A DNA stretch of 64,000 bases from Chloroflexota bacterium (GTDB lineage: Bacteria; Chloroflexota; Anaerolineae; B4-G1; DUEL01), in assembly GCA_014874475.1 (NCBI GenBank), contig JADBJJ010000027.1, positions 1 to 64,000 on the forward strand. Reading direction: 5' to 3'. Every line of letters starts with the position of its first letter. Position 1 is the stretch's first letter. Of this stretch, positions 26,915 through 37,137 are shown piece by piece. A model generated the notes under the pieces. That model worked only from the letters and a program-made list of their open reading frames with translations, had not been told where the DNA came from and did no database searches. The position numbers and the translations under genes are program-made.

Positions 26915-27709
26915 GTGGGAAATTTGGAAACCACGGTGATGGTCGGCCTGGCCGTAGTCGCAACTGTATCGGAACCTGAAGTTGTCATCCGTCTGGAAAA
27001 CGTCTCGGTGCGCTACCGCGTGCCGACGGAGCCGGTGGGTTCTTTCAAAGAGTATATGATCCGCCGCCTTCAGCGACGGGTCAACCACCGCGACCTTTGG
27101 GCTCTGCGGGGAGTCACTCTAAGCGTCCGCAAAGGGGAAATTTTCGGCATCATTGGCCGCAACGGGGCCGGCAAGAGCACTCTGTTGAAATCAATCGCCC
27201 GGGTGCTGCGACCGACCGAGGGACGGGTGTGGGTGAAAGGGCGGGTGGCACCCCTTTTGGAGATCGGCGCCGGCTTCCACCCTGAACTGACCGGGCGGGA
27301 GAACGTCTATCTCAATGCCACCATGCTGGGCCACTCGCGGCGGGAGATTGAGGCCCGTTTCTGGGAAATTGTAGAGTTTGCCGAACTGGGGGATTTCATT
27401 GACGCTCCCCTGCGGACCTATTCCACGGGGATGATGGCACGGCTGGGCTTTGCCGTCGCCACGGCGTGGGAGCCGGAGATTCTGATTGTGGATGAAATCC
27501 TGGCGGTGGGAGATGAAGCATTCCGCCGCAAGTGCCAGGCCCGGATGGAGCAATTCCGACAGAATGGCGCCACCGTGCTTCTGGTCTCTCACAACCTGGC
27601 CCAGGTACAGGCGATATGCGAACGGGCTGCCTGGCTGGATCGCGGGGAGGTTCGGGCCTTGGGGCCGGCGGCGGATGTGGTGAGGCGGTATCAGCAGGCG
27701 AATGTTTGA
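26915..27709 (+). CDS. Polysaccharide ABC exporter ATPase (Wzt/TagH type, short form)
   Basis: A 264-residue ABC ATPase: Walker A GRNGAGKST near 82-90, the Wzt-type VAPLLEIGAGFHPELTGREN segment, signature YSTGMMARL near 170, Walker B ILIVDE and the switch His in LLVSHN. It lacks the C-terminal carbohydrate-binding domain of O9a-type Wzt, so export is probably not gated by a terminal sugar cap. The frame opens with GTG 26915; TTG 26924 is better spaced from AGGAG (26910-26914). Confidence 0.92.
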   Translation: MGNLETTVMVGLAVVATVSEPEVVIRLENVSVRYRVPTEPVGSFKEYMIRRLQRRVNHRDLWALRGVTLSVRKGEIFGIIGRNGAGKSTLLKSIARVLRPTEGRVWVKGRVAPLLEIGAGFHPELTGRENVYLNATMLGHSRREIEARFWEIVEFAELGDFIDAPLRTYSTGMMARLGFAVATAWEPEILIVDEILAVGDEAFRRKCQARMEQFRQNGATVLLVSHNLAQVQAICERAAWLDRGEVRALGPAADVVRRYQQANV

Positions 27710-27732
27710 CCGGATGGGTGGAGAGCGATGAT

Positions 27733-28547
<815 letters not shown>

Positions 28548-28638
28548 TAGGTAACTTTGTTCGATCGGCATCACGGTACTGTAATCTGCGCTGCTGTCAA
28601 CCCATATCGCGCCGCACGCAATCAGGTGCGAGCCATAG

Positions 28639-28668
28639 TTGGAGAGGATCGCTTCATCTTGGTATATT
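28639..28668 (+). promoter_or_regulatory. Weak promoter candidate before the NoeA-like gene
   Basis: TTGGAG (28639-28644), 18-base spacer, TATATT (28663-28668). It lies 22 bases before the first start codon of the AT-richer gene block. Confidence 0.35.
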
Positions 28669-28690
28669 CTGATGACTCTCCTATCAGAGA

Positions 28691-30052
28691 ATGAGGAGGA
28701 GGATGATCTTCCACGAAAATATGGAGCTATCTAGAGCCGAATGTGAGTTTGAGCCAGGTTCAGCTGTAGATCCAGTGGGGCGCATCTTCAGGTATCAGGG
28801 ACGCATCTTGCGCGGTATATTCCCACCTTATGTGGACAGCACACTACAAGTGCTTTCATTAGCAGAGAAAAACCGATGGTTTGAATTAGGACTGATCCAC
28901 ACGTGGAGAACAAATTACACAATGCCTGAGTTCCCTTTGATTCTTGAACACAAGCGAGTACCTTTCGTGACCTTGAGAGCCGAGTGGCCAGCAGAAGCTC
29001 TAAGAGAAGCGGCACTATGCTATCTAAGGGTGGCAACTGCCTTGGCCGATGCTGGCCTCTGTCTAAAAGATGCCCATACTTGGAACGTGCTTTTTGATGC
29101 CACAAAGCCTTATGTCATTGATTGGGGTTCCATCCGACCAATTTCTGAGTTAAACTGGGACTTCTGGTATTCTGAGTTTCGCAAGTACTTTCTTGTCCCA
29201 CTAGTCTTGTTTTCACTAGGACAAGCCAAACTGGCCCGATCTCTGCTCCGTGAACATATTGTGGGTGTGGGCAATTACCTCTTAGAATTACCCTGGACCC
29301 AGGTCTTTCCAGAACAACCATACCTCATTTGGCAGAATAGAGGCCGCTCTTCGCCGCGGCAGGTGTTTGAGAGCCTAGCAGACTATGTGGCTAGCTTGTC
29401 TATGCCGCGATTTGAAGGAGAGTGGGTCCAATATGAGCAGCCTCGCCTTAACAGCTTAGCAGAGCTTGATAAGGCTCGTCCCAAAGATCGCATTGTTCAC
29501 GATTTGATCACTGTTGACCCGCGCTCAACAGTTATAGATATCGGGTGCAATTGGGGGTTGCATAGCGAAATCTGCGCTCGTTTGGGCAAGCAGGTAGTTG
29601 CAGTGGATATTGAAGAAACCTGTGTGAATGAGTTGTTTTGCCAGACGCGGCGTTCGAGACTGAATATCTTGGTGTTATATATGGATTTTCTCTGGCCTAT
29701 GGGAGAGTCAGGAATCGTGAACAGTATACCTTCGGCGCCAGACCGATTGGCGTGTGACACCGCTTTAGCTATGGCCCTAGTGCACCATTTGGTTTTTAAG
29801 CGACACGTTAGCTTTGAAGCCATTGCGTATGGTATAAGTAGATTTACAAAACGCAGGGCGATTGTTGAATTCGTCCCAGCGGACGATTATCATGTCTCCT
29901 TGTGGTCACCGGAAAGGATACCTTGGTACAAGCTCGAAAATTTTGTCACGGCTATGAAGCGTTATTTCAAGAATTACACAATCCTTTCTTCGGATCCAGC
30001 ACCGCGGAAGATCATAGTGTTTGAGGGAAAGAAATCACAGGGTGACACTTGA
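28691..30052 (+). CDS. NoeA-like protein: kinase-like N-terminal half plus methyltransferase
   Basis: A 453-residue two-part protein. The N-terminal half (about 20-230) has FEPGSAVDPVGRIFRYQGRILR, typical of NoeA-family proteins, and a loop DAHTWN...VIDWG (about 126-144) that resembles the HxDxxxxN/IDWG catalytic loops of aminoglycoside- and choline-kinase folds. The C-terminal half is a class I methyltransferase (VIDIGCNWG near 282). The substrate is unknown; the glycan locus suggests sugar or lipid modification. ATG 28703 has GAGGAGGAGG right before it and may be the real start. Codons are visibly AT-richer than in the genes to the left. Confidence 0.72.
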   Translation: MRRRMIFHENMELSRAECEFEPGSAVDPVGRIFRYQGRILRGIFPPYVDSTLQVLSLAEKNRWFELGLIHTWRTNYTMPEFPLILEHKRVPFVTLRAEWPAEALREAALCYLRVATALADAGLCLKDAHTWNVLFDATKPYVIDWGSIRPISELNWDFWYSEFRKYFLVPLVLFSLGQAKLARSLLREHIVGVGNYLLELPWTQVFPEQPYLIWQNRGRSSPRQVFESLADYVASLSMPRFEGEWVQYEQPRLNSLAELDKARPKDRIVHDLITVDPRSTVIDIGCNWGLHSEICARLGKQVVAVDIEETCVNELFCQTRRSRLNILVLYMDFLWPMGESGIVNSIPSAPDRLACDTALAMALVHHLVFKRHVSFEAIAYGISRFTKRRAIVEFVPADDYHVSLWSPERIPWYKLENFVTAMKRYFKNYTILSSDPAPRKIIVFEGKKSQGDT

Positions 30053-30078
30053 GGCCTGGCGTCCTAAATTAGTGAACG

Positions 30079-30921
30079 GTGAAAACGCTAATGAAGCAGA
30101 GACTTCTGTTTTTGGAAGAAGTTCTGACTGGCTACGATGCAGTTAGCCAGCTTTACTCTTACATTCCGCCAATGTGTATCTGGCGAGCGTGGGAATATGC
30201 TGCTTACCAACGATACAGCCTACCTGAGCCTGTGCTGGACATCGGTTGCGGCGACGGGCGCTTTTTCCGTCTGGTATGGCCCCAGATAAATGCTGCGGTT
30301 GGGGTGGACATAGATCCTGGCGTATGCGATGCCGCGCGAGGCTCTGGCGTGTACCAAGAAGTGTATGCGGTGCCGGCTCATCAGTTGCCGGTGCACCTTG
30401 AGAATTTCGCCTCCGCTTTCGCTAATTGTTCTTTAGAGCATATGGATCACCTGTCAGAGGTCCTGAGTAGCATTTATCGCGCTTTACGTCCCGCGGGGCA
30501 GTTTCTGCTGAGTGTGGTGACAGATAAATTTCTCAAATGGGCTACATTGCCTGGGTTAATAGATCGAGCAGGCGTCCCTGAACGCGCAGAGGCTCTACAA
30601 GCGGAGTACGTGGCTTATCATCATCTGGTCAATCCACTCCCTACCGAGGCTTCGGTTCAGTCTCTGGAAGACGCAGGCTTTGATGTGCTTGAGCACGTTC
30701 CAATCATGCCAGAAATGACCAGCCGACTCTTTCTTTTTTTGGATCATTTGTGGCATATTCAGCAGCCGGGCGGCGAATTGGGTGAAGTGTTGTACAAATA
30801 CTTAACGACTTTGCCCCAGTTCCAGGTGGCTTTCCGCCAGGTCCTGGCCGGTGTGTTGCAAATGGAACGTGATTGGTCTAATGGCAGTGGAGCAATCTTC
30901 TGGGCGCGGAGGAAGGAATGA
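30079..30921 (+). CDS. Class I SAM-dependent methyltransferase
   Basis: A 280-residue Methyltransf_11-type enzyme: VLDIGCGDGRFF near residue 53, FANCSLEHMDH near 117, LRPAGQFLLSV near 138. Overall architecture resembles the methyltransferase at 6585-7406, although the DNA is AT-richer. It begins with GTG 30079, or possibly ATG 30091. The stop overlaps the next start (ATGA). Probably methylates a sugar or intermediate of the surface glycan. Confidence 0.82.
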   Translation: MKTLMKQRLLFLEEVLTGYDAVSQLYSYIPPMCIWRAWEYAAYQRYSLPEPVLDIGCGDGRFFRLVWPQINAAVGVDIDPGVCDAARGSGVYQEVYAVPAHQLPVHLENFASAFANCSLEHMDHLSEVLSSIYRALRPAGQFLLSVVTDKFLKWATLPGLIDRAGVPERAEALQAEYVAYHHLVNPLPTEASVQSLEDAGFDVLEHVPIMPEMTSRLFLFLDHLWHIQQPGGELGEVLYKYLTTLPQFQVAFRQVLAGVLQMERDWSNGSGAIFWARRKE

Positions 30922-33900
30922 GCCGGATCGGGTGCTGGTGTGGAAATACGAATCTGCTTCCCTTTTCTCAGGGGTACCTTCGGTGCCCTTCATGTGAGAC
31001 TTTAGTTTTTGAACAGACGCCGTCTGAGATCTCACGCGTGATAGATGATGAAGATGATTTTTATGGCCGCCACTATTGGTTCTCTCACCAAGAACAGTTA
31101 GGGTATCCTGATATTATTGTGCGTTCACGAACGGACCTTCCCGAACGTTGCTTATATTGGCTTCGAACATTATTAAAATACAAACTGCCCCCGGCGAAGG
31201 TGTTGGAACTTGGAAGTGGCCATGGAGGATTCGTGGCTATGTTGCGCTGGGCAGGCTTTGATGCCACCGGTCTGGAACTCAGCTCATCAATTGTAGACTT
31301 GGCCCGCCAGACCTTCAAAGTGCCAATGCTGCTGGGACCTATTGAGGATCAACGTCTCAAACTACGGTCATTGGATGTCATTGTTTTGATGGATGTACTG
31401 GAGCATTTGCCCGACCCAACAGGTACAATGCGGCACTGTATGGACTTGCTCAAACCTGATGGCATCTTGGTTATTCAGACCCCTTGTTATCCAGAGGGAA
31501 AATCCTATGAGGAAATGACAACCGACAGGGACCGCTTTTTGGAACAATTGAAAGCCAATGAGCATCTCTATCTCTTCAGTCGTAATTCCATCCGGAGGTT
31601 TTTTCAACACATAGGGGCTAATCATCTGGCATTTGAACCTGCAATCTTTGCCCATTATGACATGTTCCTGATCGCAAGCCGGATTCCTATCGCAACTTTC
31701 CCGGCGGCGGAGATTGAGCAGGCACTATGTCGTACCCCCAGTGGACGGATAGTGCAGGCTCTGCTGGATCTGGATGACCAATACCGCGCATTGAAGGAGC
31801 AATTTGCCGAGTCTGAGGCTGATCGGGCAGCGCGCTTAGAAAATATGCGCCGTCTGGAACGACTGCTGGCTGAAGCAGAGCGTGATCGGGCCGCGCGCCT
31901 GGGCGTCATTGAAGCGCAGGGGGCGGAGATTGCCCACCTGCAGGGAGAGGTGCACCGCTGGCTGGAAGAGAATCAGAAACTATGGGCCCGGGTTGGGGAG
32001 TTGGAGGCACAGCGGAACGAATGGCAGGCCCGCTGGGAGGAGCTGCGGCAGCAATTTGAAGCCGTGGAGACCGACCGGGCGGCGCGGCTGGTGGTGATTG
32101 AGGCGCAGGGGGCGGAGATTGCCCGCCTGCAGGGAGAGCGCAACATCCTACAAGAGCAGCTGAATATAGCGCAATGCGCAGTACAGGGGCTTCGGGCCAG
32201 CCGCGCCTACAGACTCCTGCGCAGAGCAGGGCGATGGAAATGGTTAGAGCAAATGCTGAACCGAGCATTTCCCGTCTTCCCGCAGATTGATGCGACTCAA
32301 CAGCGGAACGGGAAGCAAAGGCCTCCTGGTAAAAGGGTGCGCGTGGCAGTTGATCTCACCCCTATGCTGCCAGGCGGAGAAAACGGCGGCGCCAAACTGG
32401 TATCTGTAGAGTTAATTAGACATCTCAGCCGGGCTGCTCCCAATTGGGATTTTGTCCTTTTAACGTCTGATAAAGCCTATGAGGAATTGGCTTCTTTAGA
32501 GAGTACTAACGTGCGGCGTTTTCGTGTTACCGACCATAGAAATCTCTTGCGTCCAAAACTTCTGAGGGTAAGGAATAAATTATGGGAAAAGCTTGCCATT
32601 ATCTTGCCATATCCCGCCTTGACGAAACTTAAATCAATCTATCGGCTAGTATCTCACCAACCTCGACGAAGCGGGTTGCTTCGGCAAGTCGGCGCAGACT
32701 TGCTTTTTTGTCCTTTCACTGCTCCGTTCTTTTACGAGCCGCACGTACCCGTGGTTTCCATCGTGCATGATCTCCAATACGTCTATTATCCTCAATTCTT
32801 TAACGCAGATGAGCGCTATTACCGAGATAAACATTTCAAAGAGGCTTGCAAGTTGGCTGACAAACTCGTTTGCGTTTCAGAATATGTTCGCAAGTCTGTG
32901 CTGGAGAATAGCGATATAAGCCCGGACAGAGTAGTCACAATCCATACGCGTTTATTTTGCCGGCTGGAAAAACCTTCGCCCGACAAAGTTGTCCAGGTAT
33001 TAGATCGCCTGGGGCTTAAGGCTGGCCGGTTTCTTCTCTATCCGTCTAACTTCTGGCCGCACAAGAATCATTGTATGCTTCTGACGGCTTTTGGTATGTA
33101 TAAGGCTTGTCACCCTGAATCCGATCTAAAGCTGGTATGTACGGGTGCACCCAGCGCACGGATGGAATATTTACGCGATGCAACTGAACGTATGGGCCTT
33201 ATAAAATGGGTTGTATTTCCGGGCTATGTGCCAAATGATGAGTTTGCGACTTTGATGGCTTCTTGCCTGGCGCTTATCTTTCCCTCACTTTATGAAGGAT
33301 TTGGAATGCCGGTTCTGGAAGCAATGGCCTTTGGTAAACCAGTGCTATGTAGTAATGTGACCAGCCTGCCAGAAGTTGCTGGCAATGCTGCGCTCCTCTT
33401 TGACCCTAGAAGGCCTGCGGAGATTGTAAGCGCTATTGAGCGCATAGAAAATGATCCGCAATTGGTTATGCAATTGGTAGAACGTGGGTATGAGCATTTA
33501 AGCACTTTTGGTGGCCTGGAGGAAATGATTCGGGAATATCTACAAATATTCCACGATGCTTTGAAGAGGGGCCGTTCTTTCACAAATGCGCTGCAAGGAT
33601 TGTATCCAGATGGGTGGACAGGCAATCGGCTCATTGTTACCTGCAGCGCAGACTCGGGCCTACGTCATCTGGAAATGGTGTTGCACGTCCCTCCATATCA
33701 TCCACATCGTGGCGTCCTTGTGAGTACGGTTATAGGGGAAAGGGTCTTCGGAACTCAGGAAATCAGACAGGGACAAACAGTGTTGATCCAGCAACCGTTG
33801 CCACCCAACGGCGGATTTGTTGAGTTTTTGATTGAACCGACCTTTCAGCCCAAAGCATATGGGATGAACGACGATGAGCGTGAGTTAGGATGCCTCTGCT

Positions 33901-33974
33901 ATGATTGCAAAATAGTCTCTGGTAACAAAGTGATCTCCCTGCGGGAAGGAGGACACGATGTCGCTGATCGTTAG
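30918..33974 (+). CDS. Methyltransferase - coiled coil - GT4 glycosyltransferase fusion
   Basis: A 1018-residue multidomain protein. Residues 1-30 form a likely zinc ribbon (C6, C8, C23, C26). A class I methyltransferase follows ([10 protein letters not shown] near 95, [11 protein letters not shown] near 157). A coiled coil spans about 285-420 and contains two copies of [22 protein letters not shown]. A GT-B (GT4) glycosyltransferase spans about 470-855, with HKNH near 718 and [17 protein letters not shown] near 793. A beta-rich tail closes the protein (about 880-1018). Such architecture resembles chain-length or capping enzymes (WbdD-like: modifying domain plus coiled-coil ruler), which is inference. 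The coiled-coil DNA is much GC-richer than its surroundings. Confidence 0.85.
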   Translation: MSRIGCWCGNTNLLPFSQGYLRCPSCETLVFEQTPSEISRVIDDEDDFYGRHYWFSHQEQLGYPDIIVRSRTDLPERCLYWLRTLLKYKLPPAKVLELGSGHGGFVAMLRWAGFDATGLELSSSIVDLARQTFKVPMLLGPIEDQRLKLRSLDVIVLMDVLEHLPDPTGTMRHCMDLLKPDGILVIQTPCYPEGKSYEEMTTDRDRFLEQLKANEHLYLFSRNSIRRFFQHIGANHLAFEPAIFAHYDMFLIASRIPIATFPAAEIEQALCRTPSGRIVQALLDLDDQYRALKEQFAESEADRAARLENMRRLERLLAEAERDRAARLGVIEAQGAEIAHLQGEVHRWLEENQKLWARVGELEAQRNEWQARWEELRQQFEAVETDRAARLVVIEAQGAEIARLQGERNILQEQLNIAQCAVQGLRASRAYRLLRRAGRWKWLEQMLNRAFPVFPQIDATQQRNGKQRPPGKRVRVAVDLTPMLPGGENGGAKLVSVELIRHLSRAAPNWDFVLLTSDKAYEELASLESTNVRRFRVTDHRNLLRPKLLRVRNKLWEKLAIILPYPALTKLKSIYRLVSHQPRRSGLLRQVGADLLFCPFTAPFFYEPHVPVVSIVHDLQYVYYPQFFNADERYYRDKHFKEACKLADKLVCVSEYVRKSVLENSDISPDRVVTIHTRLFCRLEKPSPDKVVQVLDRLGLKAGRFLLYPSNFWPHKNHCMLLTAFGMYKACHPESDLKLVCTGAPSARMEYLRDATERMGLIKWVVFPGYVPNDEFATLMASCLALIFPSLYEGFGMPVLEAMAFGKPVLCSNVTSLPEVAGNAALLFDPRRPAEIVSAIERIENDPQLVMQLVERGYEHLSTFGGLEEMIREYLQIFHDALKRGRSFTNALQGLYPDGWTGNRLIVTCSADSGLRHLEMVLHVPPYHPHRGVLVSTVIGERVFGTQEIRQGQTVLIQQPLPPNGGFVEFLIEPTFQPKAYGMNDDERELGCLCYDCKIVSGNKVISLREGGHDVADR

Positions 33975-34854
33975 CGTGATTACGCCCTCCTATAATCAAG
34001 GCCGCTTTATTGAACGCACCATTCAAAGTGTGCTTTCCCAGGACGTTCAAGGTCTTGAGTATGTTGTCTTTGACGGGGGGAGCACAGATAACACGGTTGA
34101 AATTCTTAGACGATACGACGCGCACTTACGATGGGTCTCAGAGAGGGATAGAGGTCAGGCTCACGCAGTTAACAAAGGCTTGAAGGCTACTTCTGGTGAA
34201 GTGATCGGCTGGTTAAACTCAGATGATATCTATTACCCAGGCGCAGTGAAGGTCGTATGTGAATATTTTGAGGCCAATCCAGATGTAGATGTAGTATATG
34301 GAGATGCTTATCACATTGATGAACAGGATAATATCATTGAGCCTTATTATACTGAGCCCTGGAACTTTGACCGGTTAAAAGAGGTGTGCTACCTGTGTCA
34401 GCCAGCGGTCTTTTTTCGACGCAGAGTGGTTGATCGCTTCGGGTTTTTAGATGAACGGTTACATTATTGTCTGGATTATGAGTACTGGCTACGGCTGGCA
34501 ATTGGAGGAGCAAGGTTCGCATATTTGCAACAGGTTCTGGCTGGTTCTCGGCTTTATGCTGAGACCAAGACCTTAGGTGCACGGATAAAAGTGCATCGGG
34601 AGATCAATGATATGATGCGTGAGCGATTAGGGCAAGTTCCTGACCGCTGGCTATTTAACTACGCCCATGCTGTTTTGGATGTAAAGGGTTTCCGTCGCGA
34701 AGCCCGCTTGCGTTTTGCTGTAGCCGTATCGATGCTCTCTCTGTACACCGCACTGCGGTGGAATAAGAGAATATCCCGGAGTATGCTCAAGACGACTGCC
34801 CGCTGGATCGGCGGTAATGCCCAAGCTGTGCTGAAAGGAGTGCTCGCAAGATGA
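33958..34854 (+). CDS. GT2 family glycosyltransferase
   Basis: A 298-residue GT-A enzyme with the N-terminal [21 protein letters not shown] motif, DGGSTDNT, and WLNSDD (the DxD-equivalent metal site near residue 87). [10 protein letters not shown] marks the acceptor region near 175. It closely resembles the GT2 at 40318-41250 along its whole length. The start overlaps the previous gene by 17 bases. It lacks membrane segments, so it acts at the cytoplasmic membrane face. Confidence 0.9.
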   Translation: MSLIVSVITPSYNQGRFIERTIQSVLSQDVQGLEYVVFDGGSTDNTVEILRRYDAHLRWVSERDRGQAHAVNKGLKATSGEVIGWLNSDDIYYPGAVKVVCEYFEANPDVDVVYGDAYHIDEQDNIIEPYYTEPWNFDRLKEVCYLCQPAVFFRRRVVDRFGFLDERLHYCLDYEYWLRLAIGGARFAYLQQVLAGSRLYAETKTLGARIKVHREINDMMRERLGQVPDRWLFNYAHAVLDVKGFRREARLRFAVAVSMLSLYTALRWNKRISRSMLKTTARWIGGNAQAVLKGVLAR

Positions 34855-36755
34855 GAATAGGGTTTGATATTAGCCAGACCGGACGGCTGAAAGCAGGATG
34901 CGGCTATTTTGCATACAGCCTGATCCAAGCCCTGGCAGAAGTTGACTCCGAAAATGAATATATCCTTTATCCTACGTTCGGCGATGCCTTTTGGGATCCC
35001 GACTGGCCTACCACTACCTGTCAGATTGACAAACCTAATTTCCGGCGAGGATTGGGCCACAGAACGTTTGAATCGGTGAGGCTTTTTTGGGGCAATCCAC
35101 CAGCCGATTTTGAAACGCAACTTGGTGATCCGGATATCATCCATTCTAACAACTTTTTCTGTCCTACACAGTTGAAGAAGGCCCGCTTAGTCTATACACT
35201 TCATGACCTTGCGTTCATAGAGCATCCCGAATTAACCACAGAGCAAAATCGCATAAATTGTTTCACCAGTGCTTTTAACGCCAGTCTTTATGCGGACGCG
35301 ATCATCGCTGTCTCAGAGTATACACGTTGCAACTTTCTTGAGATTTTTCCCCACTATCCGGCCGACCGTGTGGTTGTTGCATACGAAGCCTCCCGTTTCT
35401 CCGGCGGATCAAAAATCATCAGGCCTATCGGTCTTCCGCCACTTGAGCCTGAGCGTTTTTGGCTAACTGTGGGCACTGTGGAACCTCGCAAGAATCATAA
35501 ACGCTTGCTCTATGCTTACGCCAAACTGAAGGCGCACCTTGGGCAGACATTTCCCTTAGTCCTGGCAGGTGGTAGGGGATGGTTGATGGACGATTTTGAG
35601 AAGGTGATAGACGATCTGGGTCTGAGGCAGGATGTGCTCCTGTTGGGCTATGTGGAAGACGAAGTCCTTCAGTGGCTCTATCAGAACTGTTTCGCGTTTA
35701 TATACCCCTCACTGTTTGAGGGCTTTGGTCTCCCAGTGATAGAAGCGATGAGCCAGGGAGCGCCGGTGATTGTCTCAAACACCACCTCGCTACCGGAAAT
35801 AGTTGACTCTGCAGGACTACTGGTGAACCCGCTTCAGGAAGACGAGATTTTCCAGGCTATGCTAAAGTTGTCTACGGGTGAGGTCAGTCGCGAGGTTCTG
35901 AAAGATATGGCGATAAGGCGGGCTGCTGCCTTTTCATGGACATCCACCGCCAGAGTGGTGTTGGAAGTGTATAGGGGGGTGGCTTCGCGCAGAAACTCAC
36001 TTCCAGTAGAGAGCGTTACCCCGCTTTTGCAAGATGTGTACCAAGTGTGGGATCACCTGGGGCGAGTTGATCCCTTGTGGGCAGTGTTGACCCATCCCGA
36101 GAAAAAGGGGGGGAAATGGGATCTTGAAGAGTTCTTTGAAACAGGGAAGAGAGATGTTCGCAATTTACTACAATATCTGCACTCGTTGGGAGTGTATCTG
36201 GATTTTGGCAAGGCTTTGGATTTCGGTTGCGGAGTAGGCCGGCTGACGCAAGCACTGGCTGAGCATTTTCAGGAAGTCCATGGGGTGGATATTGCGCCTT
36301 CTATGGTGGAAACAGCCAAAAGCCTGGATAGGTCTGAGGGTAAATGCTTTTTCTATCTGAATCTCGCTGAGAACTTACGCTGTTTCCCGGACAACACGTT
36401 TGACTTTGTCATTACCCTGATCACGCTACAACACATTCCCAAACCATGCGCACTGAGATATATTGCGGAATTTGCGAGGGTTGTTAAGCCGGGTGGGATA
36501 GTTGTTTTTCAGATCCCTGATTCTTTTAAAGGAGCGTCACCACCCACGCAGCCGTCATCGGCAGTCGCACTCGCGACTCACAGTAGCGACAAACGCGAGC
36601 CGCAGATGTTAATGTCCAGCGTGCCATACGCCGAAGTGGTTCAAACTCTGGCCGAGAACAGGATGAGGTTGATAGACGTAGTTGAGGACAATTGTGCAGG
36701 TCCGGAATGGCTTTCTTACAGATACTGTGCCATGAAACTCTGGCCCTCTTCTTGA
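34851..36755 (+). CDS. GT4 glycosyltransferase - methyltransferase fusion
   Basis: A 634-residue bifunctional protein. An N-terminal GT-B GT4 domain (about 1-380) has [27 protein letters not shown] near 206 and [20 protein letters not shown] near 290. A class I methyltransferase follows (about 430-634; [19 protein letters not shown] near 455, [10 protein letters not shown] near 524). Domain order is opposite to the fusion at 30918-33974. It probably adds a sugar and methylates it or the chain. Starts with ATGA overlap. Confidence 0.88.
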   Translation: MRIGFDISQTGRLKAGCGYFAYSLIQALAEVDSENEYILYPTFGDAFWDPDWPTTTCQIDKPNFRRGLGHRTFESVRLFWGNPPADFETQLGDPDIIHSNNFFCPTQLKKARLVYTLHDLAFIEHPELTTEQNRINCFTSAFNASLYADAIIAVSEYTRCNFLEIFPHYPADRVVVAYEASRFSGGSKIIRPIGLPPLEPERFWLTVGTVEPRKNHKRLLYAYAKLKAHLGQTFPLVLAGGRGWLMDDFEKVIDDLGLRQDVLLLGYVEDEVLQWLYQNCFAFIYPSLFEGFGLPVIEAMSQGAPVIVSNTTSLPEIVDSAGLLVNPLQEDEIFQAMLKLSTGEVSREVLKDMAIRRAAAFSWTSTARVVLEVYRGVASRRNSLPVESVTPLLQDVYQVWDHLGRVDPLWAVLTHPEKKGGKWDLEEFFETGKRDVRNLLQYLHSLGVYLDFGKALDFGCGVGRLTQALAEHFQEVHGVDIAPSMVETAKSLDRSEGKCFFYLNLAENLRCFPDNTFDFVITLITLQHIPKPCALRYIAEFARVVKPGGIVVFQIPDSFKGASPPTQPSSAVALATHSSDKREPQMLMSSVPYAEVVQTLAENRMRLIDVVEDNCAGPEWLSYRYCAMKLWPSS

Positions 36756-37045
36756 GCAGAGATTGGCTGCGCTGGACCTCTGGACGGGGCGAGATGCGCG
36801 TCCAGGTCCAGGATGATGCTGAGGCTCTGTTACACGGAGAACTCTACTCAATCCGATGCCCGAATACTGTGGACGTGATCGTCAATAGCCGGAGGATCAT
36901 GTCGCTGGATGTGAACCAGGAGGGCTTTGCTCCTTTCGGGCCGATTCGGTTGAACTTGTGCCAGGGCGAGAACGCGATTGAGGTGATCAGCCATAACCCG
37001 CGACCACCACACCAGCAGATAATAGACCACTGGCAGTGGCGGTGA
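36752..37045 (+). pseudogene. Orphan copy of a C-terminal WRWT/SHNP beta domain
   Basis: The reading frame across 36752-37045 matches the C-terminal domain of the next gene (37138-39210): RDWLRWTSGRGEM against QDWWRWTDGRGLL, PNTVDVIVN against PNRVDVLLG, GPIRLNLCQGENAIEVISHNP against GPLTLPLKTGENTIEFVSHNP. Similarity begins exactly at the stop of the GT4-methyltransferase gene. The frame can only start inside that gene, out of phase, so it has no credible start of its own. It is most likely a leftover from a duplication or deletion. Confidence 0.65.
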
Positions 37046-37099
37046 GGAACCTATTCGTTGAAATTACTTGATTGGACTTTGGACAAAAAGAGGCCTATC

Positions 37100-37133
37100 C
37101 CGGCGGTTAGCCGGCTCATTAAGGAGGTCTCCT
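37100..37133 (+). promoter_or_regulatory. Hairpin plus sequestered ribosome-binding site before the GT-C gene
   Basis: CCGGC(37100-37104)-GGTTA-GCCGG(37110-37114) forms a hairpin. It is followed by a strong AAGGAGGT (37121-37128), itself inside the small dyad AGGA...TCCT (37122-37133). ATG is at 37138. The structure could tune translation of the membrane enzyme; function is inferred. Confidence 0.4.
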
Positions 37134-37137
37134 GCCG

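Noticed and set aside
36692-36751. Start of the 36692-37045 frame as a real N-terminus
   Set aside because: These codons overlap the GT4-MT gene out of phase, and similarity to the duplicated domain begins only at 36752.
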